Below, in pieces: positions 7,501 to 15,960 of a stretch of 64,000 bases of DNA. The stretch is taken from positions 62,001 through 126,000 of the forward strand of contig NZ_PGLR01000010.1 of NCBI RefSeq assembly GCF_002803095.1, given 5' to 3'. Origin of the DNA: Pseudomonas sp. ZH-FAD. GTDB lineage: Bacteria > Pseudomonadota > Gammaproteobacteria > Pseudomonadales > Pseudomonadaceae. A program made the position numbers and the translations under genes. The notes beneath the pieces are model-generated. The model was not told the origin of the DNA. It made no database searches and saw only the letters and a program-made list of their open reading frames with translations. Every line of letters begins with the position of its first letter. Positions within the stretch are counted from its first letter, which is position 1.

Positions 7501-8844
7501 ATGACCTTCGCCTCCCTCGGTTTGATCGAGCCGCTGCTGCGCACCCTCACCGAACTCGACTACCAGACCCCGACCCCGGTACAGAGCCAGGCCATCCCGG
7601 CCGTGCTCAAGGGCCGTGATCTGATGGCCGCGGCGCAGACCGGCACCGGCAAAACCGCTGGTTTCGCCCTGCCGCTGCTGCAGCGCCTGACCCTGGAAGG
7701 CCCGCAGGTCGCCAGCAACAGCGTGCGCGCGCTGGTGCTGACGCCGACTCGCGAGTTGGCCGAGCAGGTGCTGCAGAGCTTTTTGAGCTACGGCCAGCAC
7801 CTGCCCCTGACCAGCTATGCGGTGTACGGCGGGGTCAGCATCAACCCGCAGATGATGAAGCTGCGCAAGGGCGTCGACGTGCTGGTGGCCACGCCGGGGC
7901 GACTGCTCGACCTGTATCGGCAGAACGCGGTGAAGTTCTCCCAGTTGCAGACCCTGGTGCTGGATGAGGCCGACCGTATGCTCGACCTGGGTTTTGCCCG
8001 CGAGCTGGACGAGCTGTTCAGCGCACTGCCGAAAAAGCGCCAGACCCTGCTGTTCTCCGCCACCTTCTCCGATGCCATCCGGCAGATGGCCGGCGAACTG
8101 CTGCGCGACCCGCTGTCGGTGGAAGTCAGCCCGCGCAACGCTGCTGCCAAGAGCGTCAAGCAATGGCTGATTCCGGTGGACAAGAAGCGCAAGAGCGAGC
8201 TGTTCCTGCACCTGCTGCAGGAAAAACGCTGGGGTCAGGTGCTGGTGTTCGCCAAGACCCGCAAGGGCGTCGATCAGCTCGAACAGGAGCTGCTGGCCAT
8301 GGGCGTGTCAGCCGATTCGATTCATGGCGACAAGCCACAGCCGAGCCGCCTGCGCGCACTGGATCGCTTCAAGGCTGGCGAGGTGCAGATTCTAGTGGCC
8401 ACCGACGTGGCCGCGCGTGGCCTGGATATCGATGACCTGCCGTTGGTGGTCAACCTCGACCTGCCGATCAACGCCGAAGACTACGTGCACCGTATCGGCC
8501 GTACCGGCCGCGCCGGCAGCACCGGCGAGGCGATCTCCCTGGTCTGCGCCGATGAGGTAGATCAGCTGGCGGCGATCGAGAATCTGACCCAGCAATTGAT
8601 CAAGCGTGTCGATGAGCCGGACTTCATTCCCGATCACCGCGTACCGCTGACGGCGGTCGGTGGCCAGGTGCTGAAGAAACCGAAGAAGCCCAAGCAGAAG
8701 CTGATCCCAGGTGCGGCCAAGCCTGCCGGCAAGGGCAATATTCACCTCGGCCGCTGGTTCGAGGAAGAGGACGCCAAGCCCAAGGCCAAGGCGGTGCGCA
8801 AGGTGCCGAGCTTCGGCAGCAAGCCCAAGGGCGGCAAGAAGTAG
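7501..8844 (+). CDS. rhlE: DEAD-box RNA helicase, RhlE-like
   Basis: A 447-residue DEAD-box ATP-dependent RNA helicase. Motifs in order: Q-motif region PTPVQSQAIP, Walker A AQTGTGKT (45-52), PTREL (82-86), TPGR (131-134), DEAD (155-158), SAT (186-188), and in domain 2 HRIGRTGR (330-337). A lysine-rich tail follows (KKPKKPKQK and beyond), typical of RhlE proteins, and probably helps bind RNA or ribosomal particles. The RhlE name rests on overall character; Pseudomonas has several paralogues and orthology cannot be proven here. ATG 7501 comes just after the repeat-rich spacer. Confidence 0.9.
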   Translation: MTFASLGLIEPLLRTLTELDYQTPTPVQSQAIPAVLKGRDLMAAAQTGTGKTAGFALPLLQRLTLEGPQVASNSVRALVLTPTRELAEQVLQSFLSYGQHLPLTSYAVYGGVSINPQMMKLRKGVDVLVATPGRLLDLYRQNAVKFSQLQTLVLDEADRMLDLGFARELDELFSALPKKRQTLLFSATFSDAIRQMAGELLRDPLSVEVSPRNAAAKSVKQWLIPVDKKRKSELFLHLLQEKRWGQVLVFAKTRKGVDQLEQELLAMGVSADSIHGDKPQPSRLRALDRFKAGEVQILVATDVAARGLDIDDLPLVVNLDLPINAEDYVHRIGRTGRAGSTGEAISLVCADEVDQLAAIENLTQQLIKRVDEPDFIPDHRVPLTAVGGQVLKKPKKPKQKLIPGAAKPAGKGNIHLGRWFEEEDAKPKAKAVRKVPSFGSKPKGGKK

Positions 8845-8858
8845 GTGGAATCTCTGTT

Positions 8859-8910
8859 GGCGGGTTGCACCCGCCCTACGGCGCGCTGTGGGAGGGGCTT
8901 TAGCCGCGAC
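8859..8910. repeat. GGCGGGTTGCACCCGCC hairpin plus REP
   Basis: Bases 8859-8879 form a self-complementary GGCGGGTT/ACCCGCC hairpin and 8888-8910 a REP half-unit (GTGGGAGGGGCTTTAGCCGC). The REP runs into the last codon of the convergent VOC gene: its final base is the first base of that gene's stop. The pair sits where two genes end and could act as a bidirectional terminator. Confidence 0.75.
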
Positions 8911-9275
8911 TAGTCGATGTTCTGGCCGATGCGCCACAGCACGCCGCTAGGATCGAACACCAAGAACTCGCGCATGCCCCAGGGCTGATCCTGCGGCGCG
9001 ATCAGGCGCGTGCCGAACCGCTCATCCAGGCGGGCTGCCTGAATCTGCTGCCACCACGCATCGACTTCTTCCACCAGCAGGTGCATGACGAAGTTCTCCG
9101 CCTGCTCCTTCACGTAGAAGTTCTGCAGCAGAAAGGCGCAGTGATCACCATGGCTGAAATAGGCCATCTGTTCGTCCGACCAACCGCGCTTGAAGCCCAT
9201 GGCCTGGTAGAAATCCATGCTCAGGGCGAAGTCCCGTGCCGGGACGAAGGTTTTCAGTTCAACGCTGCGCAGCAT
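8910..9275 (-). CDS. VOC family protein
   Basis: A 121-residue VOC-fold protein. It opens with VELKTFVPARDFALSMDFYQAMGF and closes with MREFLVFDPSGVLWRIGQNID, the two paired beta-alpha-beta units of the family. The C-terminal acidic metal ligand seen in glyoxalases is replaced (LWRIG), so it may be a non-enzymatic or resistance-type member. The start at 9275 is selected over an in-frame ATG 17 codons upstream, which would run into a REP-type repeat. It is convergent with the helicase gene. Confidence 0.8.
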   Translation of the reverse strand: MLRSVELKTFVPARDFALSMDFYQAMGFKRGWSDEQMAYFSHGDHCAFLLQNFYVKEQAENFVMHLLVEEVDAWWQQIQAARLDERFGTRLIAPQDQPWGMREFLVFDPSGVLWRIGQNID

Positions 9276-9295
9276 GTAAATTCCTTTTTCGTCAG

Positions 9296-9349
9296 AGCCC
9301 GGATGCAATCCGGGAGCACCTGGCACCGGCCCCGGATCGCATCCGGGCT
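9296..9349. repeat. CCGGATGCAATCCGGG inverted repeat
   Basis: The sequence AGCCCGGATGCAATCCGGG and its counterpart CCCCGGATCGCATCCGGGCT form an imperfect stem. The same motif family is present at 7317-7375 and, as half a unit, at 53655. It lies between a VOC gene and a PAS gene on the same strand. Confidence 0.75.
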
Positions 9350-9358
9350 ACGGCGTTT

Positions 9359-9796
9359 TTATCGAGCCGGTTGCGCCAGTGCCGCCACGGCTGCAGCGGT
9401 CATGTCGTAGATCACCAGGCACACATGCTCCACCGGCTGGCCGGCCAGCGGCAACAGGGTGACGTTCTGGTACATGAAGTCGGCCTGGCCGGTGATCGGT
9501 TGATAACTCTTGAAGCGCATCAGGTACGGGCGTTGCTGCCACAGGCTGAAGGCACGGGTGCCCAATTGCACCACGCTTTCCACCTTGCGCTCCAGCCAGG
9601 GGCGGTCAATGTCCGGGAACAGCTCGAACAACGAACGCCCCTGTACCTGGTCCGGCCCCAGCCCGGAGTGGTTCTCCATGAAGGCATTCCACACTTCGAC
9701 GCGGTATTGGCGGTCGAGCACCACCACACCGACGTCGATGCATTGCACGATGTCGAGCAGCCAGTGAACTTCCTTGATATCGATCTGTGCGGGCAT
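9359..9796 (-). CDS. PAS domain sensor protein (no kinase)
   Basis: A 145-residue protein made of one PAS domain: IDVGVVVLDRQYRVEVWN, a helical stretch with GRSLFELFPD, then YLMRFKSYQPI and YQNVTLLPLAGQP strands. No histidine kinase, diguanylate cyclase or HTH is attached, so it is a detached sensory module. It starts four bases after the stop of the response regulator/CheC gene, so both are made from one transcript and probably work together. Ligand or cofactor unknown. Confidence 0.82.
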   Translation of the reverse strand: MPAQIDIKEVHWLLDIVQCIDVGVVVLDRQYRVEVWNAFMENHSGLGPDQVQGRSLFELFPDIDRPWLERKVESVVQLGTRAFSLWQQRPYLMRFKSYQPITGQADFMYQNVTLLPLAGQPVEHVCLVIYDMTAAAVAALAQPAR

Positions 9797-9800
9797 CGCC

Positions 9801-10802
9801 TCACTCCATCAGGTAGCCGATCTTGTCGGTCAGGCGTTTGATCGAATCTTCGGTGAATAACAACAGCAGGTCGAAGTGGATGGCATGGCCTTCCAGGCTG
9901 TAGCTGATCTCCACGGCCAGGGTCTTGCGCCAGCGCTGGCGGTTGACCTGGATCAGCTGGTCGAGACTGGCATGCTGGCCGAGCAACTGCGGGTGGCCCT
10001 GGGAGAAGCGCAGGTCGAGTTGCTCGGCGACGCCGGCCAGGCAGGCGCCGGTCAGGATGCTGGCCAGGTCCAGCAACATCTCCGAGGTTTGCGCTTCGTT
10101 CTCCGGCTGCCAGCCGAGCAGGCGCGCCATGTCGTCCACTTCCGAGTCATGGAACAGCAGCAGCGCCTCTCCGGCGATGGCCTCGCCGATGAAGCCCTGG
10201 CAGATGGCGCTAAAGCGCTCGCCGCGTTGGGCGTCGAGCAGAGTCATGTGCAGCTCGCTGACTTCGAAGATATTCACCTGCGGCACCGGCAACTGCACGA
10301 ATACACCCAGTACCTTGGCCAGCAACGCGGCGGCGCGGCCCATGGCGACGTTGCTGACCTCGCGCAGGGCATCGCGGAAGCTGACCTTGAGTTCCGATAG
10401 CGCAGCGGCCTGGGCCTGCGCCGCTGGCGTGGCCTGCGGGTCGAACAGCTTCAGCTCGATCAGCGTCTGGCGCAGGATCTCGGGGTCGGCGGGTTTCTTG
10501 ATGAAGGCCAGAGCACCGAGCTCACGCACGCGGCGAACGGCTTCTTCCTGCACGTCGCCGGACACCACGATCACCTTGCTGCTGAGCCCTTCTGCGCGCA
10601 GCGCGGCCAGGGTCTGGTAGCCATCGAGCACCGGCATGGTCAGGTCGAGCAGCATGACCTGGCCCAGACCCTGACGGATCAAGGCCAGCGCCTCCTCGCC
10701 GTTGTTGGCTTGGCTAAGGGAAACCGGCCATTCCGGCGGCAGGGCGCGGATCAGTTGCTTGCGCGCCATATTGGAGTCATCGCAGACCAGCAGCGGGATC
10801 AC
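9801..10802 (-). CDS. Response regulator fused to CheC/CheX-like domain
   Basis: A 333-residue protein. Residues 1-120 are a receiver domain with acidic pocket D8-D9, phospho-acceptor D53 (LLDLTMP) and the conserved lysine in FIKKPAD. Residues from about 135 form a CheC/CheX-type domain: the E-x-x-N pair is visible in REVSNVAMGRAAALLAKVLG, whereas the second copy reads LDLASILTGACL, lacking the asparagine. CheC-class proteins dephosphorylate CheY-type regulators; fusion to a receiver suggests self-limiting phosphorylation or output by dimerisation. The PAS protein follows four bases downstream. No histidine kinase gene is near, so the phosphodonor is encoded elsewhere. Confidence 0.85.
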   Translation of the reverse strand: MIPLLVCDDSNMARKQLIRALPPEWPVSLSQANNGEEALALIRQGLGQVMLLDLTMPVLDGYQTLAALRAEGLSSKVIVVSGDVQEEAVRRVRELGALAFIKKPADPEILRQTLIELKLFDPQATPAAQAQAAALSELKVSFRDALREVSNVAMGRAAALLAKVLGVFVQLPVPQVNIFEVSELHMTLLDAQRGERFSAICQGFIGEAIAGEALLLFHDSEVDDMARLLGWQPENEAQTSEMLLDLASILTGACLAGVAEQLDLRFSQGHPQLLGQHASLDQLIQVNRQRWRKTLAVEISYSLEGHAIHFDLLLLFTEDSIKRLTDKIGYLME

Positions 10803-10881
10803 GGCGGGGAATTACCTGTGTGGGAAGCGCCAATTCTGAGCATAGACGCAGCCCATGTGAGGGCGCAGCTGTTTTTCAGGC

Positions 10882-10983
10882 GTAGGGCGGGTGAAACCCG
10901 CCAGTCCGTAGGGTGGGCTTCAGCCCACCAACAGCGGCCAGTCTTGGTGGGCTGAAGCGGAACGCCGCCCGGCCCACCCTACA
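10882..10983. repeat. Three tandem GTAGGG-type hairpins
   Basis: Three related hairpins in a row: GTAGGGCGGGTGAAACCCGCC (10882-10902, first 20 bases quoted in sense), GTAGGGTGGGCTTCAGCCCACC (10908-10929), and a longer reversed unit ending GGCCCACCCTAC (about 10943-10983). They end five bases before the stop of the flavoprotein gene and separate two same-strand genes, so they are positioned to attenuate or terminate read-through. Confidence 0.75.
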
Positions 10984-10987
10984 GCTG

Positions 10988-12247
10988 TTACCCGTATTCG
11001 CTCGCGATGCTCGCTCCTGCAAGGTATGCAATCACTCCCTGTGCCGCCACCCGCCCGCTGGCGAAGCAGGCGGTGAGCAGGTAGCCGCCGGTGGGGGCTT
11101 CCCAGTCGAGCATCTCGCCGGCGCAGAACACGCCGGGCAGGGCCTTGAGCATCAGGCCTTCGTTCAGCGCCGCGAAGGGGACGCCGCCAGCGCTGCTGAT
11201 CGCTTCGTCCAGTGGCCGGGGGCGCAGCAGGGTGATCGGCAGCGCCTTGATCCACGGCGCCAGAGCAGCTGGTTCGGCAAATGCGGCAGCCGGCGCCAGC
11301 TCACGCAGCAGGGCAGCCTTAACGCCGTCCAGCCCGGCCTGGCGATGCAGGTGCTTGGCCATCGAGTGCTTGCCGCGTGGCTTGGCTAGCGCCTGCTGCA
11401 GCTTGACCAATGGCATCTGCGGCAACAGGTCGAGGTGAATCACGGCCTGGCCGTCAGCCTCGATGGCGCGGCGGATATCGGCGGAAAAGGCGTACACCAG
11501 GCTGCCTTCGATGCCGCCTGCAGTCAGCACGAACTCGCCGATGCGAGGCGCCTGGCCAGGCAGGCTCAGCGCTACGTTCTTCAGCGGCGCACCGGCGAAT
11601 TTCTCCCTGAGATACTCGCTCCAGTTGGCGACCTCGAAACCGCAGTTGCTTGGCTTCAGAGCTGCCACTTCGATGCCGCGTGCCTGCAACAGGGGCACCC
11701 AGGCACCGTCGGAGCCCAGGCGCGCCCAACTGCCGCCGCCCAGTGCCAGCAGGCAGGCATCGGCAGCCAGTGCGCGTTCGCCATCCGGGCCGGCGATATG
11801 CAGGCTGCCGTCCGCGTTCCAGCCCAGCCAGCGGCTGCGCGTATGGATCGTTACGCCCAGTTCGCGCAGGCGGCGCAGCCAGGCGCGCAGCAGCGGCGCG
11901 GCCTTCATGTCGCTGGGGAATACGCGGCCGGAGGTGCCGACGAAGGTGTCGATGCCCAGGCCATGGATCCAGGCGCGCAGGGCATCGGCGTCGAATTCGC
12001 GCAGCAGCGCCGCGACTTCAGTCTGGCGCTCGCCGTAACGGCCGATGAAGGCGTCCTTGGGCTCGGAGTGAGTGATGTTCATGCCGCCGACGCCGGCCAG
12101 CAGGAACTTGCGCCCCACCGAGGGCATGGCATCGAACAGCTCCACGCGCACGCCGCCTTGAGCCAGCACTTCGGCAGCCATCAGCCCGGCAGGGCCGCCG
12201 CCGATGATGGCGACGTGATGAACATTGGGCTGGGTGTTTGTGGTCAT
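10988..12247 (-). CDS. FAD-dependent oxidoreductase, HI0933/BaiN-like (TIGR03862 type)
   Basis: A 419-residue flavoprotein of the HI0933/BaiN family. The dinucleotide-binding motif GGGPAG is at 16-21 near the N-terminus, followed by GVRVELFDAMPSVGRKFLLAG and, in the C-terminal part, the family end motif FCAGEMLDWEAPTGGYLL, which closes over the FAD. Members of this family in Pseudomonas have no firmly assigned substrate. The start at 12247 (MTTNTQ) gives GGGPAG the normal position; the 45 upstream codons overlap the divergent aminotransferase promoter. Divergently oriented to the aminotransferase at 12360. Confidence 0.88.
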   Translation of the reverse strand: MTTNTQPNVHHVAIIGGGPAGLMAAEVLAQGGVRVELFDAMPSVGRKFLLAGVGGMNITHSEPKDAFIGRYGERQTEVAALLREFDADALRAWIHGLGIDTFVGTSGRVFPSDMKAAPLLRAWLRRLRELGVTIHTRSRWLGWNADGSLHIAGPDGERALAADACLLALGGGSWARLGSDGAWVPLLQARGIEVAALKPSNCGFEVANWSEYLREKFAGAPLKNVALSLPGQAPRIGEFVLTAGGIEGSLVYAFSADIRRAIEADGQAVIHLDLLPQMPLVKLQQALAKPRGKHSMAKHLHRQAGLDGVKAALLRELAPAAAFAEPAALAPWIKALPITLLRPRPLDEAISSAGGVPFAALNEGLMLKALPGVFCAGEMLDWEAPTGGYLLTACFASGRVAAQGVIAYLAGASIASEYG

Positions 12248-12359
12248 GGCGGTGAGCGGCAGGAGAAAGGCTGCGCATTCTACCCGAGTGCTCCCTGGCC
12301 TTGTCATTTGCACAGGGTTAGTGCAGGTTCTGGTCGAACCTTTTTGGCTGGAGTCCGTT

Positions 12360-13493
12360 ATGTCCCAAATCTGCCCCGACATCGATCCTGATGGCCTGCT
12401 CGAATATTCGGTGGTCTACACCGACCGCTCGCTGAACCATATGTCGCAGTCGTTCCAGGGCGTGATGCGCGATATCTCCGCCACTTTGAAACAGGTCTAC
12501 AACGCCCATGCCGTGGCAGTCGTGCCCGGCAGCGGCACCTACGGCATGGAGGCGGTGGCGCGGCAGTTGGCGACCGATCAGAAGTGCCTGGTGCTGCGCA
12601 ACGGCTGGTTCAGCTACCGCTGGACGCAGATCTTCGAGATGGGCCGCATTCCCGCCGAGGCCCATGTGCTCAAGGCGCGCCCTGTCGTCGAGGGCCATCA
12701 GGCCGCCTTCGCCCCCGCGCCGCTGGACGAGGTGCTGGCCAGCATCGCCGAGCAGAAACCGCAGGTGGTGTTTGCCCCGCACGTGGAAACCTCCTCGGGC
12801 ATGATTCTGCCGGACGACTACCTGCGCGCGGTGAGCGACGCGGTGCACGCCGTCGGCGGCCTGTTCGTGCTTGATTGCATTGCCTCCGGCACGTTGTGGG
12901 TGGACATGCAGGCCTGTGGTGTCGATGTGCTGATCAGCGCCCCACAGAAGGGCTGGAGTGCCTCGCCGTGCTGCGCCCTGGTGATGCTGAGCGATGCGGC
13001 GCAGGCGCGCGTCGAAGCGACTCAGAGCAGCAGCTTCGCCTGCGATCTGAAGAAGTGGCTGCAGATCATGCAGGCCTATGAGCAGGGCGGCCATGCCTAT
13101 CACGCCACCATGCCTAGCGACGCCCTGGCGCGTTTTCGCGATGCCATGCTGGAAGCCAAGGCTCTCGGTTTCGACCGTGTACGCCAGCAACAGCAGGAAC
13201 TTGGCGACCGGGTGCGTGCGCTGCTGGCAGCGCACGGCTTCAAGAGCGTCGCCGCAAAGGGCTTCGAGGCACCGGGCGTGGTGGTCTGCTACACCGATGA
13301 CGGGCAGATCAAGACCGGCGCCAAGTTCGCCGCCGTCGGCCTGCAGATCGCTGCTGGCGTGCCGCTGCAGTGCGACGAGCCGGCGGACTTCCAGACCTTC
13401 CGCCTGGGCCTGTTCGGGTTGGACAAGCTGGGCAATATCGGGCGTACCGTGATGACCCTGGAGCAGGCGTTGGACAAGGTGCTGGCCGGCTGA
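12360..13493 (+). CDS. Class V PLP-dependent aminotransferase (alanine-glyoxylate/serine-pyruvate type)
   Basis: A 377-residue aminotransferase of the alanine-glyoxylate / serine-pyruvate / 2-aminoethylphosphonate group. The PLP lysine is K197 in SAPQKGWSA, the PLP aspartate lies in FVLDCIASGTLWVDM and the phosphate-binding GSGTYGMEA is at 57-65. Length matches the family (about 370-400). The substrate is not fixed by sequence alone. The start at 12360 follows TGGAGTCC (12349-12356), a good ribosome site. It is divergent from the flavoprotein with about 110 bases between, which likely hold both promoters. Confidence 0.85.
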   Translation: MSQICPDIDPDGLLEYSVVYTDRSLNHMSQSFQGVMRDISATLKQVYNAHAVAVVPGSGTYGMEAVARQLATDQKCLVLRNGWFSYRWTQIFEMGRIPAEAHVLKARPVVEGHQAAFAPAPLDEVLASIAEQKPQVVFAPHVETSSGMILPDDYLRAVSDAVHAVGGLFVLDCIASGTLWVDMQACGVDVLISAPQKGWSASPCCALVMLSDAAQARVEATQSSSFACDLKKWLQIMQAYEQGGHAYHATMPSDALARFRDAMLEAKALGFDRVRQQQQELGDRVRALLAAHGFKSVAAKGFEAPGVVVCYTDDGQIKTGAKFAAVGLQIAAGVPLQCDEPADFQTFRLGLFGLDKLGNIGRTVMTLEQALDKVLAG

Positions 13494-13506
13494 TCGTCAG
13501 GATCAC

Positions 13507-13559
13507 GTAGGGCGGGTGCAACCCGCCACTGGCGGATTGGCGGGTTTCACCCGCCCTAC
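13507..13559. repeat. GTAGGGCGGGT inverted repeat pair
   Basis: Bases 13507-13527 (GTAGGGCGGGTGCAACCCGC) and 13539-13559 (GGCGGGTTTCACCCGCCCTA) are near-perfect reverse complements with an 11-base loop. They separate the convergent ends of the aminotransferase and the deacetylase genes, so a bidirectional terminator role is likely. The same unit is at 46165-46211. Confidence 0.8.
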
Positions 13560-13565
13560 GAGTGT

Positions 13566-14486
13566 CTAGCCCAACCCGCGCGCAGCCCAAACCCTCGCCG
13601 CGCTGTGATGCAGGATACCGTGGCGGCGGGCGAGGGCGGCGTGGTCCTTGGAGTAGCCACCGCCAATCACCCCGAGTACCGGGATATCGCGGCCCAGGCA
13701 ATGCTGCAGCACTGCTTCGTCACGCGCGGCTAGGCCGGCGTCGGTGAGTTGCAGGTAGCCCAGGGCATCGTCCTTGTGCACGTCGACGCCCGCATCGTAG
13801 AGCACCAGGTCCGGCTGGTAGATCGGCAGCAGGTAGTTGAGGATGTCGTCCACCACCTTCAGGTAATCCTCGTCGCCCATGCCGCGCGGCAGGGGGATAT
13901 CCCAGTCGCTCTGCGCCTTGCGTGCCGGGAAGTTCTGCTCGCAATGCAGCGACACGGTAACGGCGTCCGGTTCGTCTTCCAGTAGCCGCGCGGTGCCGTC
14001 GCCCTGATGCACGTCGCAGTCGAAAATCAGTACGCGGTGCACGCGGCCCGCTTCGAGCAGATAGCGGGCGATCACCGCCAGGTCGTTGAAGATGCAGAAA
14101 CCGGAGGGGAAGTCGTAGTGCGCGTGGTGCGTGCCGCCAGCCAGGTGGCAGGCCAGGCCGTGACGCAGCGCCAGTTCGGCGGTCAGCAGCGAGCCGCCCA
14201 CGGCGCGCACGGTACGCCGTGCCAGGGCATCGCTCCAGGGCAGGCCAAGGCGGCGCTGGTCCTCGTATGACAGCTCACCGGCCATGTAGCGGGCGATATA
14301 GTCCGGGCAGTGAACCAGGGCGAGAATCTCCGCCGGGCACAGCTCGGGACGTTGCAGTTCAGCATCGGTGGTCAGGCCGCTGTCGACCAGGTGATCGCGC
14401 AGCAGGCGGAACTTCTCCATGGGGAAGCGGTGACCGGCCGGGAAGGGCGGGCTGTAATCCTCGTGGTAGACCAGCGGCAGCGGCAT
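13566..14486 (-). CDS. Histone-deacetylase-family amidohydrolase
   Basis: A 306-residue zinc amidohydrolase of the HDAC/acetylpolyamine-hydrolase superfamily. The general-base histidine pair is in GGTHHA (H120, H121), zinc and charge-relay residues in LIFDCDVHQGDG (D156, D158, H160), and the late zinc aspartate in YDAGVDVHKDDALG. Bacterial members deacetylate polyamines, acetyl-lysine or other N-acyl groups. The N-terminus (HRFPMEKFRLLRDH) looks like the HDAC11-type class. A frameshifted second copy of its 5' end is found at 16634-16823, next to a GNAT acetyltransferase gene, implying an ancestral divergent deacetylase/acetyltransferase pair. Confidence 0.88.
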   Translation of the reverse strand: MPLPLVYHEDYSPPFPAGHRFPMEKFRLLRDHLVDSGLTTDAELQRPELCPAEILALVHCPDYIARYMAGELSYEDQRRLGLPWSDALARRTVRAVGGSLLTAELALRHGLACHLAGGTHHAHYDFPSGFCIFNDLAVIARYLLEAGRVHRVLIFDCDVHQGDGTARLLEDEPDAVTVSLHCEQNFPARKAQSDWDIPLPRGMGDEDYLKVVDDILNYLLPIYQPDLVLYDAGVDVHKDDALGYLQLTDAGLAARDEAVLQHCLGRDIPVLGVIGGGYSKDHAALARRHGILHHSAARVWAARGLG

Positions 14487-14575
14487 ACACTAAGTGCTCA
14501 TCGAATCGACACCATATGGTCGCAGCCAATCGAGGCAATCGCCATGCCCCCTGATCGAAACCTTCTCCGAGCCTG
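14262..14575. repeat. Direct repeat copy A (HDAC 5' end + junction + GNAT 5' remnant)
   Basis: This stretch aligns, with small gaps, to 16634-16930. Matching blocks include CTCGTATGACAGCTC, CACGCAGCAGGCGG/GCGCAGCAGGCGGAA, GGGAAGGGCGGGCTGTA-type text, CGACACCATATGGTCGCAGC against CGACGCCATATGGTCGCAGC, and CCTGATCGAAACC. The copy at this end carries the intact HDAC 5' part but a damaged acetyltransferase start. Together the two copies flank the genes at 14682-15764 and 15961-16578. Confidence 0.8.
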
Positions 14576-14672
14576 GCCCACAGTACTGGCTAGTGTCAGC
14601 GCTTTGGGCGTGGCCTGGTGGGCAACGACTCAAGTGGTGCAATCGGCGATCAAACCGTCAGAGCACGGATAG
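14544..14672 (+). pseudogene. Degenerate 5' remnant of the GNAT acetyltransferase gene
   Basis: A 42-codon frame starts ATGCCCCCTGATCGAAACC, which matches the real acetyltransferase start at 16880 (ATGCCCCTGATCGAAACC) except for one inserted C. The next 13 or so bases (coding for TSTERL) are missing, then homology resumes with the LLRAW region before decaying. The rest of the frame (VLASVSALGVAWWATT) is hydrophobic but does not match the acetyltransferase. It is best read as a remnant of a duplicated gene start; a new small membrane peptide is a less likely alternative. Confidence 0.6.
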
Positions 14673-14681
14673 TGGCGTGGC

Positions 14682-15764
14682 TTATTCTCCCGGCCACACG
14701 CGCATCACGCGGTAAGGCGGTGTGCCGCTGTCGGCGCCACCGGTGAAGGCCGGGGTTTTGTACAGCTGATTGACCGAGATATACAGCCAGCCGTCGTGAC
14801 CTACATGTACGCTGTCCGGCCAGTCCAGTCGGGCGTCGCGTACCAGCGGCTTGAGCGTGCCATCGGTATCGAGCAGGTCGATGCCATTGTCGTTGAGGTT
14901 GGTGAAAAAATGCCGGCCTTTGGAATCGGTGCCGGCGCCGTCGGAAACCGGCTTGGCACCGACTCGCTGGATGGCAGCCGCGATTTGCTCGTCGCTGGCG
15001 CCGTCACGCAGCAGCTTGCTGGGCAACGAGTACCAGGTCTTGCCGTTCATGGCGCCGAAGTACAGGGTGGCATGGTCGGCCGACAGGGTGATCGGATTGA
15101 CCGCCACGTTGGCAGGCTTGCCTTGGAACTGGATCGGCACGCCGCCGATGACCATCCTGGCGTCGGGCTCTGCTTGCAGCGCGGCATGACCGCTGAAGCG
15201 CCGCGTCTTGCCGCTGCTGATTTCTACGGCGATCAGGCCGGGGTTGGCAATGTCCGCCAGGTAGATCCAGCCAGCGTTGTCGTCGACGGCCAGGTCCTGG
15301 ATGAAGCTGCCTTTGGGCGCGATATCGGCAGGCAGTTCGATGCGATACAGCTCATCGCCAGTCGCAACATCGAAGCCCCACAGACGTGTTTTGCCCAGGT
15401 TCAGGCCCATGTCGGTTATCCACAGGCGGTTCTTGCCATCGATGGCGATGCCCAGCGGTGTATCGATCTGCGCATCGTTGGCAGCGGCGGTGCCACGTTG
15501 CACCGTGCTAGTAGGCCAGGGCTTGTAGCTGTCGCGGCCGGTGATTTCGATCAGTTGAGCGGCAGCGGGCGCGCCGAAGGGATGGACGGTGGCAAACACC
15601 CGGTTGTCCGCGCTGGGGGCGACGTTGCCGGGGCGGATCGGCAGTTCGGCGACCACTTCCAGGTCGCCGACCTTGGCAGCGAGGGCCGGGTTGAACAAGG
15701 GTATGGAAAGAGCCAGCAGTGTGGCGCTGGCTGCACGGCGGATGGGGCGAGAAAGAGACGTCAT
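14682..15764 (-). CDS. Secreted beta-propeller protein (major royal jelly/yellow family)
   Basis: A 360-residue protein with a signal peptide (hydrophobic run at residues 11-29, cleavage near NPALAA). The mature part has repeated strand patterns typical of the major-royal-jelly/yellow and SMP-30-like six-bladed propellers: LGIAIDGKNRLWITDMG, IQDLAVDDNAGWIYLADI, and DSVHVGHDGWLYISVNQL. Bacterial members are periplasmic or secreted and of unknown catalytic role. The start at 15764 is chosen because it creates the signal peptide; the open frame runs 98 codons further but overlaps the next gene's 3' end. It sits inside the duplicated-junction insert. Confidence 0.85.
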   Translation of the reverse strand: MTSLSRPIRRAASATLLALSIPLFNPALAAKVGDLEVVAELPIRPGNVAPSADNRVFATVHPFGAPAAAQLIEITGRDSYKPWPTSTVQRGTAAANDAQIDTPLGIAIDGKNRLWITDMGLNLGKTRLWGFDVATGDELYRIELPADIAPKGSFIQDLAVDDNAGWIYLADIANPGLIAVEISSGKTRRFSGHAALQAEPDARMVIGGVPIQFQGKPANVAVNPITLSADHATLYFGAMNGKTWYSLPSKLLRDGASDEQIAAAIQRVGAKPVSDGAGTDSKGRHFFTNLNDNGIDLLDTDGTLKPLVRDARLDWPDSVHVGHDGWLYISVNQLYKTPAFTGGADSGTPPYRVMRVWPGE

Positions 15765-15960
15765 TACAGGTTTCCTGTTGTGCGCTGGGAAGGGCGAATG
15801 CGCTACACAAGCGTTATCCGCCGTTGCGGCTGCCTCGGTGATCAATAGCGGCGAACATTCACCCTGAGGCCGGCAGGCAGTGAGGCTCAGTGTGGCTTTA
15901 TCAGCAAAGGCGAAAAAGACTGGCCATGTTGAACGTCTTTCAATCGGCGCAAGAAAGTCA

